Below, one piece after another: positions 1 to 8,536 of a stretch of 44,547 nt of DNA. How positions within the stretch are numbered: position 1 is the first letter of the stretch; every line of letters begins with the position of its first letter. A program made the translations under genes and the position numbers. Where the stretch lies: positions 1 to 44,547 of the forward strand of contig JAFLDU010000006.1 in assembly GCA_017309145.1 (NCBI GenBank), written 5' to 3'. The notes beneath the pieces are model-generated. The model searched no databases. It had not been told where the DNA came from and was given only the letters and a program-made list of their open reading frames with translations. This DNA comes from Zoogloea sp. (lineage in GTDB: Bacteria; Pseudomonadota; Gammaproteobacteria; Burkholderiales; Rhodocyclaceae).

Positions 1-1203
1 GTTGGGCGATTCCGTCTCGGCCGACAGGTCGGGGCGGGGGATGCGGAAGGCGTGGTCCAGGCGCGGGTCCACGCCCATGTAGGTGCGCTTGGGGGCGTGG
101 CATTCGACGCAGCTCACCGGGGTCTCGTGATGGTGGTGGGCCGGGCTGTCGTAGTTCTTGCGCTGCAGGCTGCGTGTATCCACATGGGGGCCGGCGGCGG
201 GGCCGACCGGGTTGTGGCAGCCGGTGCAAAGGGCATTGCCGGCGGCCCGTGTCCTGCCCGAGTGGGCGTCGTGGCAGTCGGTGCAGGTCAGCCCCCGGGC
301 GTGCATGCGGCTTTGCTGCCAGGAGGCGAGGTTGAAGACCTCGTCCTTCTGCTGGCCGTCATTGAAATAGCGCCCTGCGGGCAGCCCGACCGGCAGGGCA
401 TGGTCGAGCAGGGGCTGGCCGACCGGATAGGCAGGGGTCAGGGGGGCACGCAGTGCATGGCAGTAGCCGCAGGCCTCGGTCTGGACCTGGCCATTGCCGG
501 GCCGCAGGTCGGCGGTGAAGCCCTTGTGAGGCGGTGGCGTGCCGTCCCGGGGGCTGCGCGCCCAGGCCAGGTGGTCGCCGGCCGGGCCGTGGCAGGCCTG
601 GCAGGTCACCCCCTGGGCGGTATAGGTGGTGGTGTAGCGGTCGGCCTCCGGGTCGTAGTTCTTGCGCAGGCCGGTGGTGTGGCAGGCGGCACACATGGCA
701 TTCCAGTTCTGGGGAGGGCGGCTCCAGTGCAGCACGTCCCGGTAGTCGATGCGCTCGCCCGGGTGCAGGCTGTACCAGCGCTTGCCCTTCACGTCCCAGG
801 CGGTGGTGAGTGCCTGCAGGCGCCCGCCGGGCAGGCCCACCAGATACTGCTGGAGAGGGGCCAGGCCGAGGGTGTGGCGCACCTCGAAATCGCGCCGGCG
901 GCCATCCGGTCCGTCGGTATTCACATAGAAGCGTCCCCCGCGCTTGAGGAAGCGGGTGAGCTGCCCATCCTGGCTGAGGCTGCGTCCGTCGAAGGCCCCC
1001 TGTACGGTGCCCGTCGTCGCGTCCTGCATGGCACGAGCGTGCTGGGAGGTCGCGTGGCTGCGCTGCTGGGGGGTGTGGCATTGCCCGCAGACGGCTTCAT
1101 CGACCAGCATGTCCGTCGCGGCGTGGGCCGGCATGGCGGACAGGAGGCGCATGAGCAGCGCGACGGCGCAGAGGATGAGGGCAAAAGGGGGGCGGGCGGG
1201 CAT
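1..1203 (-). CDS. Multihaem cytochrome c, TPR-associated family (3' part outside window)
   Basis: The frame is open from the ATG at 1203 to the left edge, so the C-terminus is missing. The N-terminus is a Sec signal peptide ending in an Ala-rich AHA stretch, so the product is periplasmic or membrane-associated. Seven CxxCH haem sites lie in one frame: CGQCH, CAACH, CQACH, CGYCH, CTDCH, CTGCH and CVECH. The region around CAACH and CQACH, and the late TYMGVDPRLDH...IPRPDLS stretch, are familiar from multihaem cytochromes that continue into TPR repeats (family knowledge). Further haem sites and TPRs are therefore expected to the left. The role is presumably respiratory electron transfer; no substrate can be assigned. 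It is divergent from the binding-protein gene at 1455. The long open frame on the other strand is its antisense shadow. An identifiable Shine-Dalgarno is lacking. Confidence 0.85.
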   Translation of the reverse strand, partial: MPARPPFALILCAVALLMRLLSAMPAHAATDMLVDEAVCGQCHTPQQRSHATSQHARAMQDATTGTVQGAFDGRSLSQDGQLTRFLKRGGRFYVNTDGPDGRRRDFEVRHTLGLAPLQQYLVGLPGGRLQALTTAWDVKGKRWYSLHPGERIDYRDVLHWSRPPQNWNAMCAACHTTGLRKNYDPEADRYTTTYTAQGVTCQACHGPAGDHLAWARSPRDGTPPPHKGFTADLRPGNGQVQTEACGYCHALRAPLTPAYPVGQPLLDHALPVGLPAGRYFNDGQQKDEVFNLASWQQSRMHARGLTCTDCHDAHSGRTRAAGNALCTGCHNPVGPAAGPHVDTRSLQRKNYDSPAHHHHETPVSCVECHAPKRTYMGVDPRLDHAFRIPRPDLSAETESPN

Positions 1204-1454
1204 GGGGGCGATCCGGGAGCGTGGCGCGCATCGTACATCCCGTTTCGGGTCAAGGGCAGTGTGAGTGCAGGCCGCCGTGGCCGGGTTGGGGGGCGGCTAT
1301 CTCCTTGGTGTATCCGTAATGCATGGAGGTAGGCAGATAAAGGCCGATGAAGGCGGTCAGCGCGGTACATCTGAGTTAAAATTCGTGACATCGAATAACA
1401 TTTCCGCTGCTATGGTTATTGCGCACTCTTGCAGGACAGGCGGAGAACGTTGAA

Positions 1455-3638
1455 ATGAGCAGGCTGTCTGCGAAATCCCGCATGGTGCTTGGCCTTGCCG
1501 CCGTCCTGGTGATTGCCGGCCTGGTCTGGCTGGCGGGGGCGGGCAGGGCTCCGCAGGGGGCCGCTGCGCCGGTCGAGCATGCGGTCGTGCCCGTGGCGGA
1601 GGCGCGGCAGTTGCGTCTGGGGCTCAACATCGCGGCGGGGAGTGCTCTGCATGCTGCGGCGGAGCTCTTCGCCGAGCGGGTTGCCGAGCGCAGCGGTGGC
1701 CGCCTCAAGGTTACGGTGCACCCCGATCAGCAGCTCGGCAGCGACGACCAGATGCTGGAGATGGCGCGCAACGGCGGTCTCGATCTGGTGCTGACCCCGA
1801 CGGCCAAGCTCAGCTCCGCTGTGCCGGCCATGCAGTATGCCGACCTGCCTTTCTACTTCTCCAGCCGTGAGGAGCTCTACGCCATGCTGGATGGCGAGCC
1901 CGGGGCCTTGCTGTTGTCCAAGCTCGGCCGCATCGATTTGGTGGGGCTGACCTTCTGGGAGAACGGCTTCAAGCAATTCACGGCCAATACGCCGATCCGT
2001 CACCCGGACGATTTCGGCCGCTTGCGCATCCGGACGATGAAGAGTCCGATGATCGCCGACCAGTTTGCCTCCTTGGGTGCCACGCCCATCCCGATCGACT
2101 TTCACGCCACCTACCAGGCCCTCAAGGATGGCGCAGTGGATGGTCAGGAGAACCCTCTGGTGGCCATCGTCGGCATGCGCTTCCATGAGGTCCAGAAGCA
2201 TCTGACCCTGTCCAACCATGCCTACCTGGCCTATGTGTTCTCGGTCAGCCGCAAGGTGTACGAAACCCTGTCGCCGGAGATGCGCGAGATCATCAGCCAG
2301 ACAGCCCGCGAACTGACCCTCTGGGAACGTCAGGAGACGGCCCGTCGGGAGGCCGATTTCATCGACAAGATCCGGGCCGCGGGCGTGGAGATCCATACCC
2401 TGTCGGCCGAGGAACGGCGGAGTTTTGCCCAGGTGATGGCGCCGATCGCCGACAAGTTCGGATTTGAGGTGGGCTATGACCTGCTCGCCAAGACCGAGGA
2501 GCTGCGCTTCACCCAGGCGGCCCGCAGCGGTGACGTGAAGGGGCGGCAGCCCTGGGTGCTGGCCCTCGATGCGGATTTGTCGGCACGGGGTGCCCAGGCC
2601 GGTGGCGCGATCTACCGGGGGGCCCAGATGGCCATCGAGGACATCAACCGCAAGGGCGGGCTGCTCGGGGCGCCGTTGCGCCTGCTGGCCCGCGACCACG
2701 CCGCCAACCCCATGGTGGGCCGGCGCAATCTGGAGCTGTTTGCCTCCGATCCCTCCGTGCTGGCGGTGATGGGGGGGATGCACAGCACGGTGGTGACTGA
2801 AGAGCTCGATGACATCCACCGGCTGAAGATGCCCTATCTGATTCCCTGGGCTGCGGCCCAGGGAATCACGCTGCACGACCACCGGCCGAGCTACACTTTC
2901 CGGGTCTCCATCAACGACACGCAGGTGGCGCCCTTCCTGCTGGAGCGGGCCCTGCGCGGGCAGTCGCGCCTGGCCGTGCTGATCGAGCAGTCGCCCTGGG
3001 GGCGCAGTAACGAGGCGGCCCTGCGGCCGCTCCTCGAGCGCCTGCCCGCCGGCAGCGTCGAAGTGGTGTGGTTCCAGAGCGGGGATGAGGGCCTCGACGC
3101 CACGGTGGACGAACTGGTGCGGGCCGGTCGGCAGGCCATCGTCTTCGTCGGCAACGGCATCGAGGCCGGGCTGGTGGTGAGGGCCTTGGCGCGGCAGGAC
3201 AAGCCGGTGCCGGTGTTCGCCCACTGGGCGCTGGTTGGCGGCGATTTCTGGGGGGCCAACCAGGCCCGTCTGGAGAAGGTGGATCTGCGCTTTGCGCAGT
3301 CCGTGGTGGAGGACGATGCTCCGAAGAACCGCAACCTGGCGAGTTTCCTGGCCGGCTACCGGCAGCGTTACGGGCTGGGTGGCCGGGCGCCGGTACCGTC
3401 TCTGATGGGGAGTGCCCATGCCTACGATGCGGTCCAGCTGCTGGCCAGGGCGGTGACCCGGGCCGGTTCGCCGGATAGGGGGGGCATCCGCAACGCGCTG
3501 GAGTCGGGGCTCAGCTACTCGGGCGTGATGCGGGAGTATCGCCCGGCCTTCACACCGGAACGTCACGACGCGCTGGACCGCAGCCAGCTCAGGCTGGCCC
3601 GCTTCGACGCACGGGGGCGGATCGTTCCGGCCGATTGA
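1455..3638 (+). CDS. Fused TRAP (DctP-type) and ABC (LivJ-type) periplasmic binding protein
   Basis: About 727 aa. I chose the ATG at 1455, which has GGAG 9-12 nt upstream, over a TTG 36 nt earlier. After a hydrophobic signal or anchor segment (residues ~10-30), residues ~45-350 form a DctP domain: FAERV.ERSGG start, central RIRTMKSPM segment, and YQALKDGAVDGQENP motif. Residues ~370-720 form a second binding fold of the LivJ/Peripla_BP_6 type (GAQMAIEDINRKGG, AVMGGMHSTV, late HAYDAVQLLARA). Each domain alone is a common solute receptor; the fusion is unusual. No TRAP or ABC permease genes follow. A hybrid histidine kinase begins 3 nt after the stop, so I infer an extracytoplasmic sensor for that kinase rather than a transport component. 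Ligands are unknown: DctP proteins usually bind carboxylates and LivJ types bind amino acids, amides or urea. Confidence 0.88.
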   Translation: MSRLSAKSRMVLGLAAVLVIAGLVWLAGAGRAPQGAAAPVEHAVVPVAEARQLRLGLNIAAGSALHAAAELFAERVAERSGGRLKVTVHPDQQLGSDDQMLEMARNGGLDLVLTPTAKLSSAVPAMQYADLPFYFSSREELYAMLDGEPGALLLSKLGRIDLVGLTFWENGFKQFTANTPIRHPDDFGRLRIRTMKSPMIADQFASLGATPIPIDFHATYQALKDGAVDGQENPLVAIVGMRFHEVQKHLTLSNHAYLAYVFSVSRKVYETLSPEMREIISQTARELTLWERQETARREADFIDKIRAAGVEIHTLSAEERRSFAQVMAPIADKFGFEVGYDLLAKTEELRFTQAARSGDVKGRQPWVLALDADLSARGAQAGGAIYRGAQMAIEDINRKGGLLGAPLRLLARDHAANPMVGRRNLELFASDPSVLAVMGGMHSTVVTEELDDIHRLKMPYLIPWAAAQGITLHDHRPSYTFRVSINDTQVAPFLLERALRGQSRLAVLIEQSPWGRSNEAALRPLLERLPAGSVEVVWFQSGDEGLDATVDELVRAGRQAIVFVGNGIEAGLVVRALARQDKPVPVFAHWALVGGDFWGANQARLEKVDLRFAQSVVEDDAPKNRNLASFLAGYRQRYGLGGRAPVPSLMGSAHAYDAVQLLARAVTRAGSPDRGGIRNALESGLSYSGVMREYRPAFTPERHDALDRSQLRLARFDARGRIVPAD

Positions 3639-3641
3639 GCC

Positions 3642-6308
3642 ATGTTCACGCTCGACTACTTCACCCATAGCCTCAAGCGCCGTATCACCTGGGTGTTCGG
3701 CGGCTTTGTGGCGATCGCCATGGTCACCGTGGCGAGCACGGTGGCTTTGCGCCTGCACGCCACCATCACCGACAACCTGACCGGTGAGCTGGAGCAGCGC
3801 GGGCGCCAGGGCAGCGAGCTGTTCCTGCAGCGCATCGAGTATCTCCTCGAGAGCGCCACGGTGCTGGTCAAGAACCCTCTGGTGATCAATGGCCTGAACG
3901 ATGCGAAGGGGCGCCAGAGCTACCTCCCCGAACTGGTCAAGAACTTCAGCGAGGGACGCGACGTACGGGCCGTGGCTCTGCTGGGCTTTGACGGCAAGCC
4001 GGTCTATTCCAGCCTGGAGACCCTGCCCACCTATCTCGACTCCGCCGCTCTGCGCAGCACCCTGGCCAATGCGGTGGTCAGCTACATGATCGATCCCCAG
4101 CGCAACCAGTGGGTGGTCTTTGTGCCGGTGGTGTATTACCAGACCACCCAGGGCGCGCTGGTGGTGGTCTTCGATCTCAATGCGGTCACCCAGCGGGTCT
4201 TGCCCCGTGACGGCCTGCTCGGTTACCGCCTGCGCAGCGGGGGGCAGGTCCTCTACGAGCAGTTGCCGGCCAGTGTGGGAGATACCCTGGTGAAGACCCG
4301 GCCTATCGCCCGCGACGGGGCGGGGTTCTTCTCCGACATCGGTCTCGAGCTCGACGTGATGGCACCCCGGGAGCATTACCTGCAGCCGGCCAACAAGGCC
4401 GTCCGCGACGTGGCGCTGGTGGGCCTGTTGTTCACCCTGGCGGCGATCGCCATCGCTTACTGGATCAGTGCCTCGGTGTCGCGCCCCATCCTGCTCCTGC
4501 GCCAGCGGGTCAAGGAGGCGGATGGCAGCGCCGAGCGCCAGTGTGCGCCGCTGGGCACCAATGACGAGCTCGAGGAGCTGGCCCAGAACTTCGATCAGCG
4601 AACCCGTGCGCTGCGCGACATCCAGCTCCATCTGGAAGACCTGGTGAGCCAGCGCACCCGGGAGCTGGCGGTGGCCAAGGAGGTGGCGGAGGAGGCCAGC
4701 CACTCCAAGAGCACCTTCCTGGCCAACATGAGCCATGAGATCCGCACCCCGATGAACGCCATCATCGGGCTGACCCACCTGATCCGGCGCGATGTGTCCG
4801 ATGCACAGAGCGTGCAGCGTCTCGACAAGGTGGCCCAGGCGGCCCAGCACCTGCTGGGCATCATCAACGACATCCTCGACTTTTCGAAGATCGAAGCCGG
4901 CAAGCTGTCCATCGAAGTGGATGACTTCGACCTGGAGCGGATCTTCCGCAGTCTCAACGACCTGATCGCGGCGAGGGCCGTCGAGAAGGGGCTGGAACTC
5001 ATCAACTGCATCGATCCGGCGCTGCCCGCGGTGCTGCGGGGAGACCGGATGCGCCTGTATCAGGTGCTGCTGAACTTCGCCAGCAATGCCCTCAAGTTCA
5101 CCGAAACAGGCAGCGTGATCGTGCGTGCGCTGCTGCGTGACCGGGAAGGTGAGCGCTTGAGGGTGCGTTTCGAGGTCATCGACACCGGCATCGGCCTGAG
5201 TGAGGATCAGCAGCAGCGCCTGTTCCGCGCCTTCGAGCAGGCCGATGTGTCCACCTCCCGGCGGTTCGGCGGTACCGGTCTCGGTCTCGCCATCAGCGAG
5301 CGTCTGGTGCATCTGATGGGCGGAGAGCTCGGGGTGTCCAGCCGTCTCGGCGAAGGCAGCACTTTCTGGTTCGAGGTGCCCCTCGAGCAGGGGCAGCGTG
5401 CCGATCCGGCAGCGCGGCCGGTACCCCTGCCCGTGGATACGCGGATTCTGGTTGTGGACGACATCGCCGACGCGCGGGAGGCGCTGGGCGGCATGCTGGA
5501 GGTCTTCGCGTCCCGGATCGGTGAAGCCGCTTCGGGGCTGGACGCGGTCAATGAGGTGGCCCTGGCCGCGGCCCGTGGCGAACCCTACGACCTGATCCTG
5601 ATGGACTGGGCCATGCCGGAGATGGACGGCCTCGAGGCAAGCCGGCGGATCCAGATGCTGGGGTGCCATCCGGCACCGCGCATCGTGCTGGTCTCGGCTT
5701 TCGGCCGGGACTGGCCCGCCAGCCTGCTGCAGGAGCATGGCATCAGCGGCCGGCTCTACAAGCCGGTGACGCCGTCGTCGCTCCACGATGCCCTGCTTGA
5801 ATCCCTGGCTGCCGGCGAGCCCAAGCTGCAGCAGAGTGCTCCGTCGGAATCGCCGGCGATTGATCTGGCCCCTCTGCAGGGCCGTCGGGTACTGATCGCC
5901 GAAGACAACCCGATCAACCAGGAGGTGGCCCTGGACCTGCTCCGGGAGGCCGGCATGCGGGTGGATGTGGCCAACGATGGCATCCAGGCCCTGGCCAAGG
6001 CCTCGGTGGAGGACTACGACCTGATCCTGATGGACGTGCAGATGCCCAACATGGACGGGCTGGCCGCCACCCGGGCGATCCGCAACCTGCCCGAGCGGAG
6101 CAGGGTGCCCATTCTGGCGATGACCGCCAATGCCTTCGAGGAAGACCGCCTGGCCTGCCTGGCAGCGGGCATGGATGACCATGTGGCCAAGCCGGTGGAT
6201 CCCGACCGGTTGTATGCCACCCTGATCCGCTGGATCGTCGCTCGACCCCCACAGCCGGGGGAGGGAGCGGTAGGGGGGGATGCTTTGCCGGCGGCGCCCG
6301 GGCGCTGA
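3642..6308 (+). CDS. Hybrid sensor histidine kinase with two receiver domains
   Basis: 888 aa inner-membrane kinase. Order: TM1 (~14-37), periplasmic Cache-like region (~40-260), TM2 (~267-287), HAMP and coiled coil (~288-355), HisKA with H365 in NMSHEIRTPMNA, and HATPase_c with the FGGTGLGLAI box. Two receivers follow: the first has VVDD and phospho-acceptor D655 in LILMDWAMPEMDG, the second has AEDN and D798 in LILMDVQMPNMDG plus the distal AKPVD lysine. No HPt domain and no DNA-binding output is present, so phosphotransfer must continue to a separate protein. The start lies 3 nt after the stop of the double binding-domain protein, implying one transcript and probably a shared sensing function. 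No cognate regulator is adjacent; the next gene encodes a PAS-GGDEF-EAL protein without a receiver. Confidence 0.93.
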   Translation: MFTLDYFTHSLKRRITWVFGGFVAIAMVTVASTVALRLHATITDNLTGELEQRGRQGSELFLQRIEYLLESATVLVKNPLVINGLNDAKGRQSYLPELVKNFSEGRDVRAVALLGFDGKPVYSSLETLPTYLDSAALRSTLANAVVSYMIDPQRNQWVVFVPVVYYQTTQGALVVVFDLNAVTQRVLPRDGLLGYRLRSGGQVLYEQLPASVGDTLVKTRPIARDGAGFFSDIGLELDVMAPREHYLQPANKAVRDVALVGLLFTLAAIAIAYWISASVSRPILLLRQRVKEADGSAERQCAPLGTNDELEELAQNFDQRTRALRDIQLHLEDLVSQRTRELAVAKEVAEEASHSKSTFLANMSHEIRTPMNAIIGLTHLIRRDVSDAQSVQRLDKVAQAAQHLLGIINDILDFSKIEAGKLSIEVDDFDLERIFRSLNDLIAARAVEKGLELINCIDPALPAVLRGDRMRLYQVLLNFASNALKFTETGSVIVRALLRDREGERLRVRFEVIDTGIGLSEDQQQRLFRAFEQADVSTSRRFGGTGLGLAISERLVHLMGGELGVSSRLGEGSTFWFEVPLEQGQRADPAARPVPLPVDTRILVVDDIADAREALGGMLEVFASRIGEAASGLDAVNEVALAAARGEPYDLILMDWAMPEMDGLEASRRIQMLGCHPAPRIVLVSAFGRDWPASLLQEHGISGRLYKPVTPSSLHDALLESLAAGEPKLQQSAPSESPAIDLAPLQGRRVLIAEDNPINQEVALDLLREAGMRVDVANDGIQALAKASVEDYDLILMDVQMPNMDGLAATRAIRNLPERSRVPILAMTANAFEEDRLACLAAGMDDHVAKPVDPDRLYATLIRWIVARPPQPGEGAVGGDALPAAPGR

Positions 6309-6346
6309 ACGGGGCCAGGGCCGGGCGCCTCGCGCCTTGGGGTATG

Positions 6347-6402
6347 TGACAACAAGTAACACTGCAGGGCCAAAGCACGGGCTGTCGGTGCCGTTGTTGT
6401 CA
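6347..6402. repeat. 9-bp perfect inverted repeat in intergenic region
   Basis: TGACAACAA at 6347-6355 is mirrored by TTGTTGTCA at 6394-6402, with 38 nt between. It lies after the hybrid kinase stop and ~120 nt before the start chosen for the GGDEF-EAL gene. Either an operator pair or a long-looped hairpin would fit. No T-tract follows, so it is not a classic terminator. Confidence 0.35.
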
Positions 6403-6524
6403 TATCTGCGGTGACTTTTTTCACATGCTTTGTGCAGCATTCCGGTGCCCGCCGCATCGGCCTGCGCTGTTGCCGCGCCCATGACGGAGGTGCCACCTCC
6501 GCGATCGAGCAAAGGACAGGACAG

Positions 6525-8426
6525 ATGCAGGATCCCACTGTAGGCAGTGTGGTCAAGCGCCACCGCAACGCATGGGGCGACACGATCTCGTCGCGCTTTC
6601 TTGGCATGCCGGGCGTCGCCCTCGGCGTGGGCTTGATTCAGAAACTGGGGCGCCTCTGGCCCTGGCTGATAGGGCCCGTGCTGGCGCGGATCCGGCGTGG
6701 GGATCGTTCCGCGCTGAAGGACTTGCGGGAGCACCTGCGGGTCATCTTCCAGAACTCGCCTGAAGGCATCCTGATGTTCGCGCCCGACGGCACCATCATG
6801 TGCGGCAATCCGGCCGTCGGTACCATGTTCGGACGCGATCCGGCCCGACTGCGGGGGACCCCGGTCGCCACCCTGCTGGAGCCCCTGGCCCGCTTCGTGG
6901 CGCCTGGCTGCCTGCCTGCGCTGATCGGTGTCCAGCGCGAAGCGATCGCCTTCCGTGCGGGGGGCGAGCCCTTCTCTGTCGATCTGCGGGTCTGCGAGGT
7001 GCGGCACACCGGCAAGCCCTGCTACATCGCGGTGGTGCGCGATATCAGCGCGCGCAAGCAGGCCGAGACGCAGCTCTCCTACATGGCCCATTACGACAGC
7101 CTGACCGGCCTGCCCAACCGGGCCCTGTTCCGTGACCGGCTGATCCAGGCGATGGCCCGAGCCCACCTCAGCGGCGGGCGGCTGGCCGTGATGTTCCTTG
7201 ATCTGGACCGCTTCAAGACGGTCAACGAAGCGCTCGGGCATGAGGTCGGTGATCGCCTGCTCAAGCACGTCGCGTCCGAGCTGGGCCGGGTGCTGTGCAG
7301 CGAGACCGCCGAAGAGGTGTTGCCGGCGATCAGCTTGTCGCGGCTGGGAGGCGATGAATTCACGGTGATCGCCGAAGGGATCGCCACCACCGATGCGGCA
7401 GCGCAGATCGCCCGTCGCATCCTGGGGGCGCTGAGTGTCCCCGTCGAACTGGGCGGGCCGGCCCTGCATATCTCCGCCAGCATCGGGGTCACGGTCTATC
7501 CGGATGCCAGTGGCGGACTGGATGCCGACGATCTGGTCCGCCAGGCGGATCTGGCGATGTACCGGGCCAAGGAGCGTGGACGCAACACCTACTACTTCTA
7601 CAACGAGGCCTTGAACCGCGAGATGGCTGAGCGGCATGCGCTCGAGGCGCGCCTGCACCAGGCCATGGACAAGAACGCCTTCAGGTTGCATTTCCAACCC
7701 AAGGCTGATCTTGCGAGCGGGGCCGTGGTCGGGGTGGAGGCCCTGCTGCGCTGGTGCTCCGGCAGTCACCCGCCGATCGGCCCCGACCGCTTCGTGCCGA
7801 TCCTGGAAGACTCGGGGCTGATCATCCCGGTGGGGGCGTGGGTGCTGGACGCAGCCTGTGCCCAGCTCGCGGCCTGGCGTGCCGAGGGCCAGCCGCCCCT
7901 CCGGCTGGCCGTCAATTTCTCGGCGCGCCAGTTCCAGCACGACTCACTGCCCGACATGGTGGCGCAGACCCTGGCGCGCCACGGCCTGGCCCCTGAACTG
8001 CTCGAGGTCGAACTGACCGAGAGCACCCTGATGGAGGACCGGGAGGCCGGCCAGCGCATCCTGTCCCGGCTCGCCGCGATGGGGGTCAGTCTGGCGATCG
8101 ACGACTTCGGCACGGGCCATTCCTCGCTGGCCTATCTCAGGCGCTTCAAGGTGAACACCCTCAAGATCGACCGCTCCTTCGTCAGCGACATCCCCGGAGA
8201 TGCCGAGGGCAGCGCCATTGCCGGGGCGATTCTCGGCATGGCCGCCAGCCTGGGCATCCAGGTGGTGGCCGAGGGGGTCGAGACCGAGGCACAGGTGCAT
8301 TTCCTGAAGCAGCATGGGTGCGACCAGTTGCAGGGTTACCTGCTCAGCCGGCCCCTGGCCCCGGATGATTTTTCGACCTGGCTGCGGGGCTATCGGGGCC
8401 TGCCCCCGGCCGGCGCGTGGATCTGA
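6525..8426 (+). CDS. PAS-GGDEF-EAL protein (c-di-GMP synthesis/degradation)
   Basis: About 633 aa from the ATG at 6525, preceded by AGGACAGGACAG; an in-frame ATG at 6411 would add 38 unconserved residues. The N-terminal ~65 residues contain one hydrophobic stretch (PWLIGPVL) that may touch the membrane. A PAS domain follows (~70-185). The diguanylate cyclase domain has an intact GGDEF (275-279), but the RxxD inhibitory site expected five residues before it is absent, so product inhibition may be lost. The phosphodiesterase domain has E405-A-L followed by LRW, plus the NFSARQF, ELTES, DDFGTGHSS, KIDRSFV and AEGVET elements needed for activity. Both activities look intact; the net direction cannot be predicted. 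It lies downstream of the hybrid kinase with a ~215 nt gap and probably has its own promoter. Confidence 0.92.
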   Translation: MQDPTVGSVVKRHRNAWGDTISSRFLGMPGVALGVGLIQKLGRLWPWLIGPVLARIRRGDRSALKDLREHLRVIFQNSPEGILMFAPDGTIMCGNPAVGTMFGRDPARLRGTPVATLLEPLARFVAPGCLPALIGVQREAIAFRAGGEPFSVDLRVCEVRHTGKPCYIAVVRDISARKQAETQLSYMAHYDSLTGLPNRALFRDRLIQAMARAHLSGGRLAVMFLDLDRFKTVNEALGHEVGDRLLKHVASELGRVLCSETAEEVLPAISLSRLGGDEFTVIAEGIATTDAAAQIARRILGALSVPVELGGPALHISASIGVTVYPDASGGLDADDLVRQADLAMYRAKERGRNTYYFYNEALNREMAERHALEARLHQAMDKNAFRLHFQPKADLASGAVVGVEALLRWCSGSHPPIGPDRFVPILEDSGLIIPVGAWVLDAACAQLAAWRAEGQPPLRLAVNFSARQFQHDSLPDMVAQTLARHGLAPELLEVELTESTLMEDREAGQRILSRLAAMGVSLAIDDFGTGHSSLAYLRRFKVNTLKIDRSFVSDIPGDAEGSAIAGAILGMAASLGIQVVAEGVETEAQVHFLKQHGCDQLQGYLLSRPLAPDDFSTWLRGYRGLPPAGAWI

Positions 8427-8462
8427 GGGGGCTGGCAGGCCGGGGTGGGTAATCTGTGCCTA

Positions 8463-8474
8463 TCAGATATCTGA
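8463..8474. promoter_or_regulatory. 12-bp perfect palindrome upstream of ccoG
   Basis: TCAGATATCTGA reads identically on both strands and lies ~60 nt before the ccoG start. It does not match the FNR box (TTGAT-N4-ATCAA) expected for cbb3 assembly genes. It may be an operator or chance. Confidence 0.25.
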
Positions 8475-8536
8475 CCCCCTGAATCTGTTTCCATTCTTGT
8501 CCCGGTGTTCTACTCCCTGCCAGGAGGAACACCGCG

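Noticed and set aside
52..1332. 426-codon (+) frame at the left edge
   Set aside because: Antisense of the multihaem cytochrome whose CxxCH sites all lie in one (-) frame.
6309..6524. Riboswitch or c-di-GMP aptamer before the GGDEF-EAL gene
   Set aside because: No GEMM-type conserved core was recognised; only the 9-bp inverted repeat stands out.
1416..7940. Very long open frame (2174 codons) on the (-) strand
   Set aside because: It mirrors three well-supported (+) genes; its protein is Gly/Gln/His-rich with no domains. A known artefact of GC-rich third positions.
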